Shown here in pieces: positions 23,964-35,389 of a DNA stretch of 64,000 nt. Each line of letters begins with the position of its first letter. The first letter of the stretch is position 1. The notes under the pieces were generated by a model. It was not told the DNA's origin. It searched no databases and was given only the letters and a program-made list of their open reading frames with translations. This DNA is from Viola odorata (lineage: Eukaryota; Streptophyta; Magnoliopsida; Malpighiales; Violaceae): NCBI GenBank assembly GCA_963691705.1, contig OY829544.1, positions 5,401,501 through 5,465,500 on the forward strand, read 5' to 3'. A program made the position numbers and the translations under genes.

Positions 23964-24762
23964 CTAATGGGTACTAAAAGAGATCTCGAGTTCGATTCTC
24001 ACGTTCGTTAATAGTAAAAATAAATAAATATAATTTTCACCATTTCTCAAACATGAATCCTATCATGATCAGCTCCAATGTGAAGGATTAATTGGTGCCG
24101 TGTTGAATGGAGTGGAGGCCTGGTGGCCAACATGGTGGCTAGAAAGATACAGATGAAAGCGATACAATTTAAGAGTCGATCAAAGCAAAGAACAAGGCAA
24201 TTTGCCAAAATTCGCCACCCCCAAACACCACACAACAATCCAAAACTTCGCACCCCAAATTTCTTCTTTCTCCACTGCAACTAATTAAAACCACAAGATC
24301 ATCACACTGCATAGATGATATTCGATGGATCCTAATTAATTATACTCATTTCTTTAATATATACATGTTTTCATCGTATATAGGAATGACACGAGAGACT
24401 TCAATTCGAGGCCGCTCTGCATTGCATGGAATACTACTTAATTGTAATAATATAATGATAATATTGGGACATGTACTTAAATAAATGGACACTTTTTGTA
24501 CTCTATGCTAAAAATATAAGTGATAAATATGAGTTGGGTTAATTTATTTTAATTTTAATTTCTGGTTTAAGAAATATTTGGATAAAGAAATATCCCGAGG
24601 TGATCGTCCTTTTTGTACTTACAGATTTAAATTAATTTAATCCATTTTTTTATATAAAAAAAGGTACCAAAAATTATCATTGTATCATCACAATTGCTTG
24701 CAAGCTTACTTTTCAATTATTTTAATAATTAATTTCTTGACATTATCCTAACTATTTTCCCC
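23964..24762. other. Intergenic DNA upstream of the first HyPRP gene
   Basis: AT-rich. At about 23960-24000 a short stretch ends in GAGTTCGATTCTCACG, which resembles a tRNA-type B box, but no A box or tail was found. The last ~150 bp are probably promoter. Confidence 0.4.
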
Positions 24763-24769
24763 TATAAAA
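24763..24769 (+). promoter_or_regulatory. TATA box of HyPRP gene at 24846
   Basis: CTATAAAAACCC lies about 80 bp upstream of the ATG, in the pyrimidine-rich context TTTTCCCCTATAAAA. Confidence 0.7.
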
Positions 24770-24845
24770 ACCCACCATCTCCCGCCATGTCCAACCCACA
24801 AAGCAAAACTAAAACTACAAATAAATTCTAGTAGGATCGATCAAC

Positions 24846-25268
24846 ATGGCTTCAAGAACTATCTCCTCATCACTTGCTCTCCTTCTTGTACTCAACCTTC
24901 TCTTCTTCACCATCACCACTGCACATGGATGTGGTTGCCCTAGTACTCCTATCCCAAACCCAAGCCCAAAACCCAAGCCCAAGCCCACCCCATCTCCATC
25001 ACCTGGGGCGGCCAAATGCCCTACCGATGTACTGAAATTAAGTGTGTGCGGTGATGTGCTCGGCTCATTGCTTAACCTCGGTACATCTCCGACCGAACAG
25101 TGCTGCTCCGTCATACAAGGCCTTCTTGATCTTGAAGCCGCGATCTGCCTTTGCACCGCCATCAAAGCCAACATCTTAGGCATCAACCTTAATGTTCCTG
25201 TTTCGCTAAGCTTGCTTCTTAATGTCTGTGGCAAGAAGGTCCCTCCTGGCTTCCAATGCCCTAATTAA
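24846..25268 (+). CDS. Hybrid proline-rich protein (HyPRP, DC2.15-like, 8CM domain)
   Basis: A single-exon gene for 140 residues. Residues 1-27 are a hydrophobic signal peptide ([20 protein letters not shown]...), so the protein is secreted to the cell wall. Residues 32-56 are a Pro/Lys/Ser linker ([17 protein letters not shown]). Residues 58-138 form the eight-cysteine domain with Cys at 58, 68, 86, 87, 101, 103, 128 and 138 (C-9-C-17-CC-13-CXC-24-C-9-C), the LTP_2/hydrophobic-seed-type pattern of DC2.15, EARLI1 and AIR1 proteins. The family is linked to cell-wall and stress responses; the biochemical role is not settled. The ATG lies in AACATGGC, a good plant start context. It is the only plus-strand member of the five related genes here. 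Confidence 0.95.
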   Translation: MASRTISSSLALLLVLNLLFFTITTAHGCGCPSTPIPNPSPKPKPKPTPSPSPGAAKCPTDVLKLSVCGDVLGSLLNLGTSPTEQCCSVIQGLLDLEAAICLCTAIKANILGINLNVPVSLSLLLNVCGKKVPPGFQCPN

Positions 25269-26179
25269 TGGATGAATGAATGAATAATTATTATTGGTAT
25301 GTTAATTTTTAGTAATTAATATACTTGTTTTAAAAGTGTTTTGAAATTATCGTGTGTCATATTATAAGTACGTTGGTGTGTACGTACGTTGGTTATTGTT
25401 TTGAAGTTTTCGAATAAATTTCTGACCTTGGTTGGAAACTATTGTATAATTAAATGTATTTGTAGATAATTAAATGTTGTGTTATTAAAATTAATGATCT
25501 TTTTTATTGTATCAATAATATTTCACATTGGCTATGTATATGACTTGCATGTTTCATAAATTTATAAGTTGTTAAATTATCTGCCCCAAAAAAAGTACCT
25601 CTTCTATTTATATTTTTCTTTTGACGGCTCTTATTAATGTTTTGGGTGAACTAAGTTTTGTTTAACTACTCGTCTTGCATTCCACAACCATCACTCTATT
25701 CATGCTATATATATTGCTGGCCAAGGTCCCCATCTTCTCAGGCTCGGATTCTCTACGACCTGCCCTTGAACGAGAAAGATGCATAAGAAATGTCAAGAGA
25801 TTCACTACTCTCTCATGGCGAGTCCAATTCTAATAGCTCCACTCATATTATCAAATCCACATTATTATGAGTATCAATAATTCAATATAACACATCATGG
25901 GGCGGGGCACAATTTGTAACTTTTTCTTTCTTCCTTTCTTTCTTTAACACGAGAATTGTAGGAATCCAAATATTATCAAACCATTGTTCAATATATTACC
26001 CTTTTATTCTTTGTAAAGCCAATTATATATAATTGTTTTGATATTTATATTGAAAAGCTATTTCACCTAATTAAAAAGTTGTGTTCATCGAACAAGAAGT
26101 ATCATAAATCTCCAGGTCGAACATAAAACTGATAAATTATGTGCAATTCGCAGGTCTTGGTTGTGGGCAATACGATACT
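25269..26179. other. Intergenic DNA downstream of the first HyPRP gene
   Basis: Contains the likely 3' untranslated region (AATAAA-like GAATAAATT near 25412). No other gene recognised. Confidence 0.5.
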
Positions 26180-26404
26180 CTTTTCTTTTGACAAACAAAT
26201 ATTTATTGGATACGCCTGATAAGGAAGCAGCCAAAGTACAACACATGAAAGAAAAAATTATAACCAAGTTATGAAGTCTTCTTTCCTGGATACGCCTTGT
26301 TTGGCAAAGACGTCAGCCACAAGATTTGCCTCCCTTAACACATGATTCACAATTACCTTATCAAATTGCAATTTCAAATGGTCGATCTTTCTAAATTTCT
26401 GTAG

Positions 26405-26725
26405 TATAATACATAATAATGCTAGGAGGGTATTTTAATACTTTACTCCAATAAATATCTAGAGGGGCCTTTTTGTATCTTGGCCATATCACCTCTTATA
26501 AAAGGAGGACCAAAGGCAGCAGGAGAAGTAAGTACTCGCGCACCACTTGTAGTTACTCTATCCATACATACACACTCTTTCTTCCATGTCAATCTAACTT
26601 GACTGTCGGAGGCTCTACGCCGAGGGCACCCCTTCGGCTATTTGCAGGTTCGCTTGAGGCAATTCTACTACTCTACCACCGCGGCTATTGACGGAATAAC
26701 ACCTACCCCCTCTCACTAGTTATCA
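26405..26725 (+). repeat. 5' LTR of the TRIM-like element
   Basis: About 95% similar to 27186-27510 by eye. It differs by scattered substitutions and small indels; the first two bases have lost the canonical TG. Confidence 0.85.
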
Positions 26726-26879
26726 TTTGGTGCTTTCATTGAGAGTTTGGATTCTTAAGTAAGTCTACCCTGAGATCCAAACTCACCTCCCTCACCATCA
26801 GGAAAGTATCATACAAAATGACATCCAACCAAAATCTCAAACACAGCAAAATCCAACCCCACAAGCGAAACCTCTAAAA

Positions 26880-27015
26880 AAAGAGGGAAAGAAAAAGGTC
26901 AGATCTGGAAAGAAAGAAAAAAGAGGGAAAGGAAAGGATCAGATCTGGAAAGAAAGAAAAAAAAAAGGGAAAGAAAAGGATCAGATATGGAAAGAAAGAA
27001 AAAAGAGGGAGGAAA
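26880..27015 (+). repeat. Purine-rich tandem repeats inside the TRIM-like element
   Basis: About three to four copies of a ~45-bp unit built on GGATCAGATCTGGAAAGAAA followed by AAAAAGAGGGAAAG. Confidence 0.75.
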
Positions 27016-27185
27016 GCCATGCTCATCATCGTTTTATTCAACCAACCATGATTATTGCCACTTAAAAACTCATAAATTGCCCTATCATTTTTATGACTGC
27101 TTCTTTGGAAGCCTTGACTTACTTCTCCTCAGACATCGGAAATGAAGCCTTTGGTAAACACTCGGGCTGGGTTTTTTGTTAGGCA

Positions 27186-27510
27186 TGATAATACATAATA
27201 ATGCTAGGAGGGTATTTTAATACTTTACTCCAATAAATATCTAGAGGGGCCTTTTTGTATCTTGGTCATATCACCTCCTATAAAAGGAGGGCCAAAGGCA
27301 GCAGGAGAAGTAAGTACTCGCGCACCACTTGTCGTTACTCTGTCCATACATACACACTCTTTCTTCCATGTCAATCTAACTTGACCCTCGGAGGCTCTAC
27401 GCCGGGGGGGCACCCCTCCGGCTATTTGCAGGTTACGCTTAAGGCAATTCTACTACTTTATCACCACGACTATTGACGGAATAACACCTACCCCTTCTCC
27501 CTAGTTATCA
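27186..27510 (+). repeat. 3' LTR of the TRIM-like element
   Basis: Runs from TGATAATACATAATAATGC to CTAGTTATCA and carries the same TATAAAAGGAGG block as the left repeat. A run of eight G at about 27404-27411 is a local difference. Confidence 0.85.
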
Positions 27511-27917
27511 GTAACCAAGGGCTATTGATCATTGCATTTGTTAAGCCAGCTAGCTGCATTTAGCCGAGTCTGTTTCAAAGATGATACGAGAGCCACACAA
27601 GTAAGGATGTTGAAAGTCCCATGGCTTTTTGAATGGCTATAACTTCAGCGACATTTGCATCCGTCCCATGAATGTAGCTAGAAAAGACAAACAAATTTGC
27701 CTTAATTATCTACATGAACTCCACCTATTCCTGCAAGGCCTGTATTGCCTTTTGCGAAGCCCGTATTCCATTTCAACCAATCAACATGAGAAGGAGACCT
27801 ACGTCTTGTATTCAATATGGTGAGGTCTCACGCAACTGGAGTGAAATTTCCTTCCAAAACACAAACCTCAACCCGTTATCACACAAAATAAACTAGACCC
27901 GAGGAAGCTGAGAGTAG

Positions 27918-29279
27918 AGTTTTGACGTTCTACGTAGAAAACCTACCAGAGCATGTGGATCACCATGGACTACGTTACCTGCTCTACCGCAGGTGGAAAT
28001 TCCTAACTTTTGGTAGGGTTAGAGATATATTCATAAGCCGACGTCGAAACGCAGCGGGCAAATGATTTGGATTCATAAGGCTAGACAAAGTGGACAATGT
28101 AGAAGACATGGCCGCTCTCGACCACCAGTTTATTGGCACCTCTGCACTAAGATGTCGTCGATAAAAAATAAGTGGCTACCAGTAACATTGGGAACCATCC
28201 TACTAATCCCAACTAGAAGGATGTGGTGATGGAAGGTAGTAACGGAGGAGAGGATCAGACACCCCAGGTGGAGGAAACCTTCGAATTGGATATCCCGGAG
28301 GAGAATCTAGATTGGTTGCGACGCAGCGCAGTAGGTGTACTAAGGCGAATTGAGAACATTCTGGAAATTCAGGACCTAGTGCTTGAAGCAGGATGGATTT
28401 GTGAAACGAGGGTCATGGGACATGGGCTGGTTTTACTGGAATTCGATAGAGAAAGCAAATATGAGAAAGCAATGTCTCCCAACAACTTGGACTGTGATGA
28501 AATATTTTCTAAAATTGTGCCTTGGAATGAGATGACCTCGGATGGTAGTAGATTTTACTGGGTGCAATGCGTGGGTATTCCTATCCAAGCTTGGGGCTTC
28601 AAAACCTTTGAAGCATTGGGGACAAAGATGGGGGGGCCTGGTTGTGGTGGATGAGAATTCATTGCGACGTAAAAGACTGGATGTGGGACGCATGCTAGTG
28701 ACAACTAAGGTACGTCACATAGATGAGCTTTTTAAAGTGAGATTGAATGAGACAATACATACAATACACCGCATAGAAGAACCGATTCAGGGGGCCATAT
28801 CCAACTTGGATTGGATGATAGAAGTGGGTCAAGCCGAAGAGGAGTGGGAAGAGGGAGAATCGGACGACGGTATAAGAGAGGACATGGATCAGGATGGAAG
28901 CGAGATGGATGCTTCGGTAGGAAGCCCAGTACCAAACAATGTGTCAGGGACAGATAGAACACAACAGGAGGTTAGTAGAGGATTAGTTGTACGAGGTGAG
29001 GTGCTACCACTAATCACTACGAGGAAATCCAAAAAGTTGGTGGGTAAGACTAGGAGTTTGGACTCGATAGGGTCTGGAGTAGGGACAGAAGCGCTAATCT
29101 TTCATGCCACGGATGAGGACATAAGGAGAAGGAATAAAGCATTTGATGCTTCAATCATTGAAGGCCGCGTCTGGGAATTGGGAAAGCAGTTAGCGTTCAC
29201 GGCGCAAGCAAACGAAAATGCTATGAGAGCCTTTGACAAAGAAAGATTTGAGGGGGAGGTGGAGCAGTTCTGTGCATAA
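27918..29279 (+). pseudogene. LINE ORF1 (RRM and DUF4283-like nucleic-acid-binding protein), broken
   Basis: The frame starting about 27918 reads FYVENLP (RNP2) and, 40 residues on, GK-stop-FGFIRL (RNP1), so it is an RNA-recognition motif of the kind found at the start of many plant LINE ORF1 proteins. The TGA at 28063-28065 sits where Arg is expected and is one transition from CGA. A further stop follows near 28161. The second part (28228-28654) has LEFDRESKYEKAM and FYWVQCVGIPIQAWGFKTF, the DUF4283-type fold. The continuation ENSLRRKRLDVGRMLV lies in another frame after a seven-G run at 28629-28635, the likely site of a one-base indel. An acidic tail follows. Confidence 0.75.
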
Positions 29280-29310
29280 GGCTGATCAGAGCACATGTTT
29301 ACAGTCCACG

Positions 29311-32300
29311 ATGGTTAGGTTGCTGTCTTGGAATAGCAGGGGTCTGCTATCGGGTTCTAAGAGGCGCTTTGTGAAGAGAATGATAATTAGAGAGAGGTTG
29401 GAGGTGGTGTTCTTACAGGAAACCAAGAGAGAATTGATTTCGGACTTCTTCACCAATTCGTTGTGGCATAGTTCAGACATGGGATGGATTAGTGCTCCAG
29501 TGATAGCACGTTTCATGGTCACGATATTGCCTTCTTTTCTAGCCCTTTCGGGGGCCTGATCTTGCCTTTGGACCCTTATTCCACTCTTTATTGCAGATTA
29601 GCATCAAAGGAAGGAAAAAATCAAAAAGAAGCATTTTTTGAGCATTTCTGAGGATTTCCAGCTTCAAGGCCTAGAAGACCAGATTGACGTCAAGACCTAA
29701 ACGTGAACCAGATCAGTGAGTTGTGCATTTTTGAGGATTTTCAGCTTCAAGGCCTAAAAGACCAGATTGACGTCAAGACCTAGACGCGAACCAGACCAGT
29801 GAGCTGTCTCTCGGCCGCGACAAATCTGCATCTTCTCCTAGTCGAAACCAAAGAGAAGCATCTTCAAAGATCCGTACGGGATTCCATACGTTTCCAGAAG
29901 TTGTCAGGCTCACCAGGATCCTAGAATATTCCCTTGAAAGGACATGTGTTGTCACGCTCTCACTGCTCCTCCTTCCCCTTAGATGTTTTGTCCCCTAGCT
30001 AGTTTTAGCCTATATAAACTTAGCTTTAGGGTTTTTGTAAGGACGGCTGTCCTAGGAAATTTCATACATCATTTCATCTTTTATTTCTGGGATTTTTCTC
30101 TCTTGGTATTTGAGCAGCCGCCGATCTTGTAAAGGAGCAAGCTATCTCCTTGATTATTAATTAATCCATCGGTTTCTTCTACTCCCTCACATTTTTATTC
30201 TCTTTGTTGTTGCATGATTATTAATATATACTGTTCATATTATAGTATGAGTAGCTAAATATCACCCTCTTAGTAAAGGGTGTTTCAAGGGTTGTAAGGT
30301 TCGGTTAAGAGGCCTAATGCATGCTTAATATATTCTCTTGTGGCACATGATTGTTTACCGCTTTAACTCCATGCTTGTCTAGAAATGTTAAGGGTTTGAT
30401 CAACTGTTAGTACTTTTACATGAGTAATGTCAATCCATGGGTTATACCTGATGTGAAGCTCAGGGATAGTAGTAGACACCTAGCGGAGGCAACGCAAGAG
30501 GCCTCTATCTAGGGGTAAATAATTATCTAGGGTATGTGGTACGAGTCTTACAAGTTGAGCTATCACGCCCTAGATCTGTCTTACCTCCCCTTCATGGGCG
30601 TTCTGAATATGGTCTCCCCGCATTCGTGCCTAGGAGGATGGCGGAACGTCAAGGTCACCTCATATGTGGAAACGGGGGGGGTGGCTTTTATCTAAGAAGG
30701 TAAGTAGGGGATGCAGTGTGGAAACGCGGTCCCTATAGCAGGTCTGTACATGAGTCTGGAATATTTTTGTGCCAATGACTAACCAATCTAGAAAACAACC
30801 CGAAGAAATACCTTTTGCTAAGATCTCTTCCTATCTGAGTCATATCACTTTTATTATTTTTCTTGCCCTCGCATTATTTTACATTTCTTGCCCTGGATTA
30901 TATCTTACTTTCGTGCCCTGGATAACTACTTTCACTTTTTGTCTTGTTAGCTCCCATTCTCTGCGTTGATTAAGTCATTAATCAACATAAATCTCCCCCT
31001 GTGTTACTTGTTCTAGATCTGTGCATTTGTTCCCTATCATACATCTTCAATAGCGTTTTATTCCTTAAATCTCTGTGGTTCGACCCTATCTTGCCCTGTA
31101 CGCATTAATTTGTGCATCTAGGCACCAGGAAAATATTTAGTATATTTGGGTGACGACCATCCAGCTACGGGGAGATCGGGAGGTCTGATTTCAATGTGGG
31201 ATAAAAGGAAATTTGACGTGGTCGGGATTGAAGTTAGAGACAGATTTATTTGGCTCTAAGGGCGTATGATTGAGGACGAATTTCCTTGTGCCTTACTTAA
31301 TGTCTATGGTTACTCGGACGTGATGTGTCGTGGCCAATTGTGGGGGGAGATTAAGGCCATCATTGACGGGTTTGATGGGCCTATTTTGGTTGCTGGGGAC
31401 TTCAATGAAATCCTCAACCCGATAGACAGATTAAATAGCAATGGGTATTCGCGGGGTATGGGGGAATTTCGTCAATGGATAGAGGACTGCCAGCTTGTAG
31501 AGTTGCCGTTGAGGGGTAGAAAGTTTACATGGGCGAACTCTATTAGTCGCAGCAGGATTGACTAGGTGTTCGTTCAATCCGAATGGCTAACGAAGTACCT
31601 GAAATTCCAACTGACTGCGTTGGGGCGAAATGGCTCTGATCACACACCCTTGCTGCTCTATTATGACCGGAGAGATTGGGGCCTAAGCCTTTTAGGGACA
31701 TGGCAACCTGCTGGGAAAGCCACGGGTTTAAAGACTAGATTAAGACTTGGTGGGCGGAAGCTGAGCAAGAATATCCAGGGGGATTCCAGGTTATGAAAAA
31801 AGTCAAATGGCTTAAGACTAAGCTGCGTATATGGAACAGGGAGGTTTTTGGGTTCTTAGACACTAAGATTAGGGAGCTTCAGGAGAAAGTGGATAATATG
31901 GAGTCGAAAGCGGATGCTAGGGAGTTGTCCCCAGCTGAGCTTATTGTCAAGGCAGAGGCTGAAGCGGCCTTATGGGAGAAGCAGAGGCAAGCTTTTCGAT
32001 TGTGGCAACGAAAGGCAAGAATCCGCTGGGATTCTTTGGGTGACCGGAATACTAAGTTCTTCCACCAAGTGCCAAAGGCCACACAACAAAACATCACGGA
32101 GATCATGGACAACAATAGAAGATTGTCTAAGTCGCATGAAATAAAAAGAGCAATGGTTATGTATCACAAGGAATTCTTCAAGGCTGTGACTTGGGATAGA
32201 CCAAAAATGATTGATTTGGGCTTTAAAAAATTGGGGGCTAATGAGATCTTAGTGCTAGACAGTGAAGTAACTAATTTGGAGATTTGGGAGGCAGTCAAGA

Positions 32301-34258
32301 GTTGTGGTAGAGATAAGTCCCTAGGTTCGGATGGCCTTTCGATGCTATTTGTGCAAAACGCATGGGAAATTATTGGGGAGGATGTGAGCCGGCTAGTAAG
32401 TAGTTTCTTCAACCTTGAGCACTTTCCCTTTAGTGTAAACACATCTTTCATTACGCTTATTCCTAAGGTTACGATCGCTAAGCGTTTTTCGGAGTTTAGG
32501 CCAATTAGTCTGGTCAACATCTTTTATAAAATTGTCTCCAAAATCCTTGCAAAGCGGTTGAGTAGGGTTATTACTTTTGTGATTAGTGAGGTGCAGCATG
32601 GTTTTATTAAGGGGAGGCAGACTCTGGATTGTGTAATGACTGCAAATGAGGTAATCCACTTCCTTAAAGTTAATCGGCAGCAAGGGTATTTATTTAAATT
32701 GGATTTCAAAAAAGCATATGATTCGGTTGAATGGGGATACTTAGATGATGTGTTAGGTTCATGGGGTTTAGTTGGAAGTGGCGTGGGTGGGTGAAAGAAT
32801 GTTTAGCAATGACAAGTGTCTCGATTTTAATTAATGGCTCGCCTTCCGCTCAATTCGGGGTGGGACGTGGGCTGCGGCAAGGGTGCTCATTGTCTCCCTT
32901 TCTTTTTAATATCGCTGCTGAAGGGCTCCACCTGCTATTCAATAGGGCGGTCGGGCAATGCCTTTTGAGTGGTATCGACAATGAGTCGACGGGTTGGAAT
33001 GTCTCACATTTGTAATTTGCGGATGACACTCTAGTGTTTGTCAAGAATGATGAGCAGGAAACCCAATGCATTAAGGGGATTCTCAGGTGGTTTGACGCTT
33101 TTTCGGGGCTGGGCTGTCTTTATACCCGCAACACTACTTTTCTATTCAAATGGATTTGGGGAGTTCTTAAGGACGATAAGAAATAATGGGTGGAGCTGGT
33201 TCAGAAAGAATATAACTTCTCTGCAATGGGAGACTTTTGGTTGAGGGATACTAATAGAATGTCTCCCATTTGGCGCGACATCATCCGCACGTGTGGGAGG
33301 ACATCGTCGTTGTTTGGCTTCTGGCAGAGCAACATTCATGTTAACATAGGGAGTGGAGAGTATGTGAGGTTCTGGTGGGACACTTGGGCGAGCAATGTGC
33401 CACTGGCAATTAAATATCCGAGGTTATACTCTCTTTCCTGCAACCGTATGGGCTTGGTTCAGAACATTGGCCATTGGGAGGGGGATACTTGGGTTTGGGA
33501 CTGGACTTGGCGTCGAGGTCTCTTTGAATGGGAGGTGGATGACCTGGAGACCCTCAGGGACAGCATTCCTATGCCCAGCAACACTAGTAGCAGGACAGAG
33601 GTGAAATGGGACCTAGATAAATCGAGAGAGTTTACGATCAGGTCCTAGAGTGCAGGCTTCGAGGCTTTTCGGTGAGGAGGAGAAACCAACGTCACCCTTC
33701 AATTGTGCTGGAAGGTTAGGGTGCCCTAGCTTCTTCTTGTGGCTGACCATGCAGGATCGCCTCACCACTCTGGAGTATTTAGGGAGGTGTCACATCATTC
33801 TGTAAGAAGAAAACAGGTGTCCATTGTGCATGGAGCAAGAGGAAACCATCCACCACCTGTTTTACATTGTGGGTTTGCGGACTTGGTTTGGGGTCAGATT
33901 TCCCATTGGACAGGCTGCACCTAGGCAAGGCAAAGAAAAGTCGAGGAGATGTAGGGATCATGGTCGTCCTTACTGGCTGTGCAAGCGACGCCGGTGCAGG
34001 AGATGTGGCAGTCGCTTCTTGCTGCTGTGTTATGGTCTATTTGGCTGCAACGTAACGCGAATATATTTCGCCAAGTTGTCCCGTGTAGCCGACGTGCCTT
34101 CCATGCTACTTTTGAGTTCTGGCAGTGATGGATCCTTAGTACTGATTCCCAGTTCCCATACAGGATGGATCAAATGCTGCAATCATCGGATTGGCTATAC
34201 AGGTGGGGATGAGCGTTTGGTTGTGGGTTTTGTGTCAGTCGTGTGGTATAGGAATTAA
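29311..34258 (+). pseudogene. LINE ORF2 (endonuclease, reverse transcriptase, zinc-binding end), broken
   Basis: Starts MVRLLSWNSRGL at 29311. Apurinic-type endonuclease landmarks are LSWNSRG, VFLQETKRE, VAGDFNEIL and GSDHTPLLL. RT landmarks are FRPISLVNIFYKIVSKILAK, QHGFIKGRQ, KLDFKKAYDSVEWGYLDDV, INGSPSAQF, GRGLRQGCSLSPFLFN and FADDTLVF (33016-33039). The C-terminal zinc-binding motif CPLCMEQEETIHHLF is at about 33808-33860. Lesions: the solo LTR; TAA at 31257-31259 and TAG at 31563-31565; frameshifts near 31750 and 32780; TAA at 33013-33015 directly before FADD; and a deletion of much of the post-FADD region near 33115. Confidence 0.85.
29501..31159 (+). mobile_element. Family-A-like solo LTR (1,659 bp) in the LINE endonuclease
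   Basis: Begins TGATAGCACGTTTCATGG and ends GGGTGACGACCA, flanked by identical TCCAG pentamers (29496-29500 and 31160-31164). It shares the family order: TTTATTGCAGATTAGC, CCTATATAAACTTAGCTTTAGGGTTT (TATA-like), ATGAGTAGCTAAAT, CATTCGTGCCTAGGAGGATGG, CTCTGTGGTTCGACCC and GTGCATCTAGGCACCAGG. Removing it and one TCCAG rejoins the LINE protein as ISAPATGRSGGLISMW with no frame change, so the boundaries are exact. Confidence 0.92.
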
Positions 34259-34576
34259 GCTTTATTTTGCTAGGTAGCTTAAGGCTCTAATTATCAATTG
34301 CCTTAAGTTGCTGCTGTACATTCTTTCTCTTGTTCTGCTGCCATGTTTCCTATGGCTTGAATAAAATCTTCTTCAGCTTATTAAAAAAAAAACCATATTG
34401 AATACCTAATAATTCGAACCGAGCCGAGCAGAATCTCAAAAGGCAGCAAAATTTTCTCTCACAAATTTTAGCACAACTGCATACCCAATAATCAAACCCA
34501 AAACTTATAGTTCAACTAGAACATTTTTTTACCAATTGATCTGCATGTATTTCATAAAACATTGATTTATCACGAA

Positions 34577-35389
34577 TAGGACTGTTTATCAGAATTTTCC
34601 AAAATTTTAAAATTTCTAAAATTCATTCTGTTCCGTTCCGTAATTTACACATTCTGAAATTCTGATTCCGAAATTATTATGGAACGGAAGTTTGGAATTC
34701 TGAAATTCCGAACTTCCTTTAAAAAAAATTAAAAACTTCCAAATCAGTTTGCCAAAATCCAAAATTCCCTAGCAAACCCCAATTAAATCAAAAAATCAAT
34801 TCCTCTGCAATCAATTAAAACTCATCCAAACCACCGCAGCCGGACCGATCCACCCAAACCCAAACCTCCGGCCACCCACTGCCTATACACCCAAACACCC
34901 AATAAACCAGCACCGCCGCACCTCCTCCTCTCCAGCCACCATCTCCTCCACTTGATTTCCACACCAATTGCCGACCACCGAACCCTCGCTGCTTACGCCT
35001 TGACTCGAGAGATTAGAAAAAATGAGAAGAAAAAAATAAAGAAAGGAACAAGGGATAAGAGGGCTGCGTTGATGCAGCCCTGAAATGAAAAAAGAAAGGA
35101 GTAAAAGAAATAATTGAAAAGAGGAGAGTGATGTCATGAGGGAAAAAGAAAGAAAAAGAGTGAGATGTCCTTTGAGTGAGGAAAAGAAAAGAAAAAAGAA
35201 ATAAAAGAAAAAAGAGAAAGAAAGAAAAGGAAAAAGAAGAAGAGAAGAGAGTGGGTCGAAACCTAACCTAATGTTATATATATATAATTTCGGAAAGTTC
35301 CTAGATTCATTCCGTTTCGTTTCGAAATTTCGAAAAAAAAAATTTAACTTTATTTTAGAACGGAATGAAAATTCCGTTGAACACCCCTA
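34577..35389. mobile_element. Non-autonomous hAT element with perfect 8-bp TSD and gene-like cargo
   Basis: The 813-bp element starts TAGGACTGTTTATCAG and ends CACCCCTA (complement TAGGGGTGTTCAACGG). It is flanked by identical ATCACGAA octamers (34569-34576 and 35390-35397). Subterminal arms are rich in inverted GGAACGGAA/TTCCGTTCC and GAAATTTC words. The centre (about 34790-35000) is C-rich (CCACCGCAGCCGGACCGATC...), unlike the AT-rich arms, and resembles a plant 5' untranslated/first-exon region; 35090-35260 is a GA-rich run. No transposase is encoded. Confidence 0.87.

Larger units (their letters stand above)
26405..27510 (+). mobile_element. TRIM-like mini LTR retrotransposon (~1.1 kb)
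   Basis: Two direct repeats of ~321 and 325 bp (26405-26725, 27186-27510) flank a 460-bp non-coding centre. The right repeat begins TGATAATACATAA and both end CTAGTTATCA. The repeats carry TATAAAAGGAGG promoters (26499 and 27281 regions). TTTGGTGCTTTCATTGAGAG directly after the left repeat sits at the primer-site position and is commonly seen there in plant LTR elements. The right flank GTAAC corresponds to a decayed GTAGT on the left, a likely 5-bp duplication. Without coding capacity it is non-autonomous. Confidence 0.85.
26180..27840 (-). pseudogene. LINE RNase H domain remnant, split by a TRIM-like element
   Basis: On the minus strand, from about 27800 to 27520, the frame reads WLKWNTGFAKGNTGLAGIGG, then VFSSYIHGTDANVAEVIAIQ, then (after a frameshift) IIFETDSAK. 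This is the start and middle of a plant LINE-type RNase H (DG.S.GN.G..G..G, E..A, ESD). After the inserted element it resumes at 26400-26230 with VIVNHVLREANLVADVFAKQ, the C-terminal H-REAN-AD-LAK motif. Stops and frameshifts make it a relic. Joining the flanks at 26404/27511 restores contiguous RNase H sequence (...SPWLLQKFRKIDH), which proves the split. Confidence 0.85.
27890..34391 (+). mobile_element. Long decayed LINE (ORF1 + ORF2), split by a solo LTR
   Basis: Order along the plus strand: RRM-type ORF1 start (about 27920), DUF4283-like ORF1 body with VDVGR-type tail (28228-29279), ORF2 endonuclease (29311 onward), solo LTR 29501-31159, remainder of the endonuclease (31165-31700), reverse transcriptase (31793-33100), C-terminal region with zinc-binding motif (33190-34250), and tail TTCTTCAGCTTATTAAAAAA at 34391. 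Many stops, frameshifts and an RT deletion make it inactive. The 5' end abuts the LINE RNase H relic and is not defined. Confidence 0.85.

Noticed and set aside
23958..24000. Possible tRNA or SINE from GAGTTCGATTC
   Set aside because: Only a B-box-like word; no A box, cloverleaf, tail or flanking duplication.
24815..25234. Minus-strand 139-codon open frame
   Set aside because: Antisense shadow of the HyPRP gene at 24846, with no signal peptide or domain.
26880..27015. CRISPR-like or satellite array
   Set aside because: Short purine-rich repeats without unique spacers, inside a TRIM-like plant element.
28542..28693. Overlapping long frames in LINE ORF1 as separate genes
   Set aside because: They are one ORF1 broken by a frameshift at the seven-G run; the joined order of motifs matches plant LINE ORF1.
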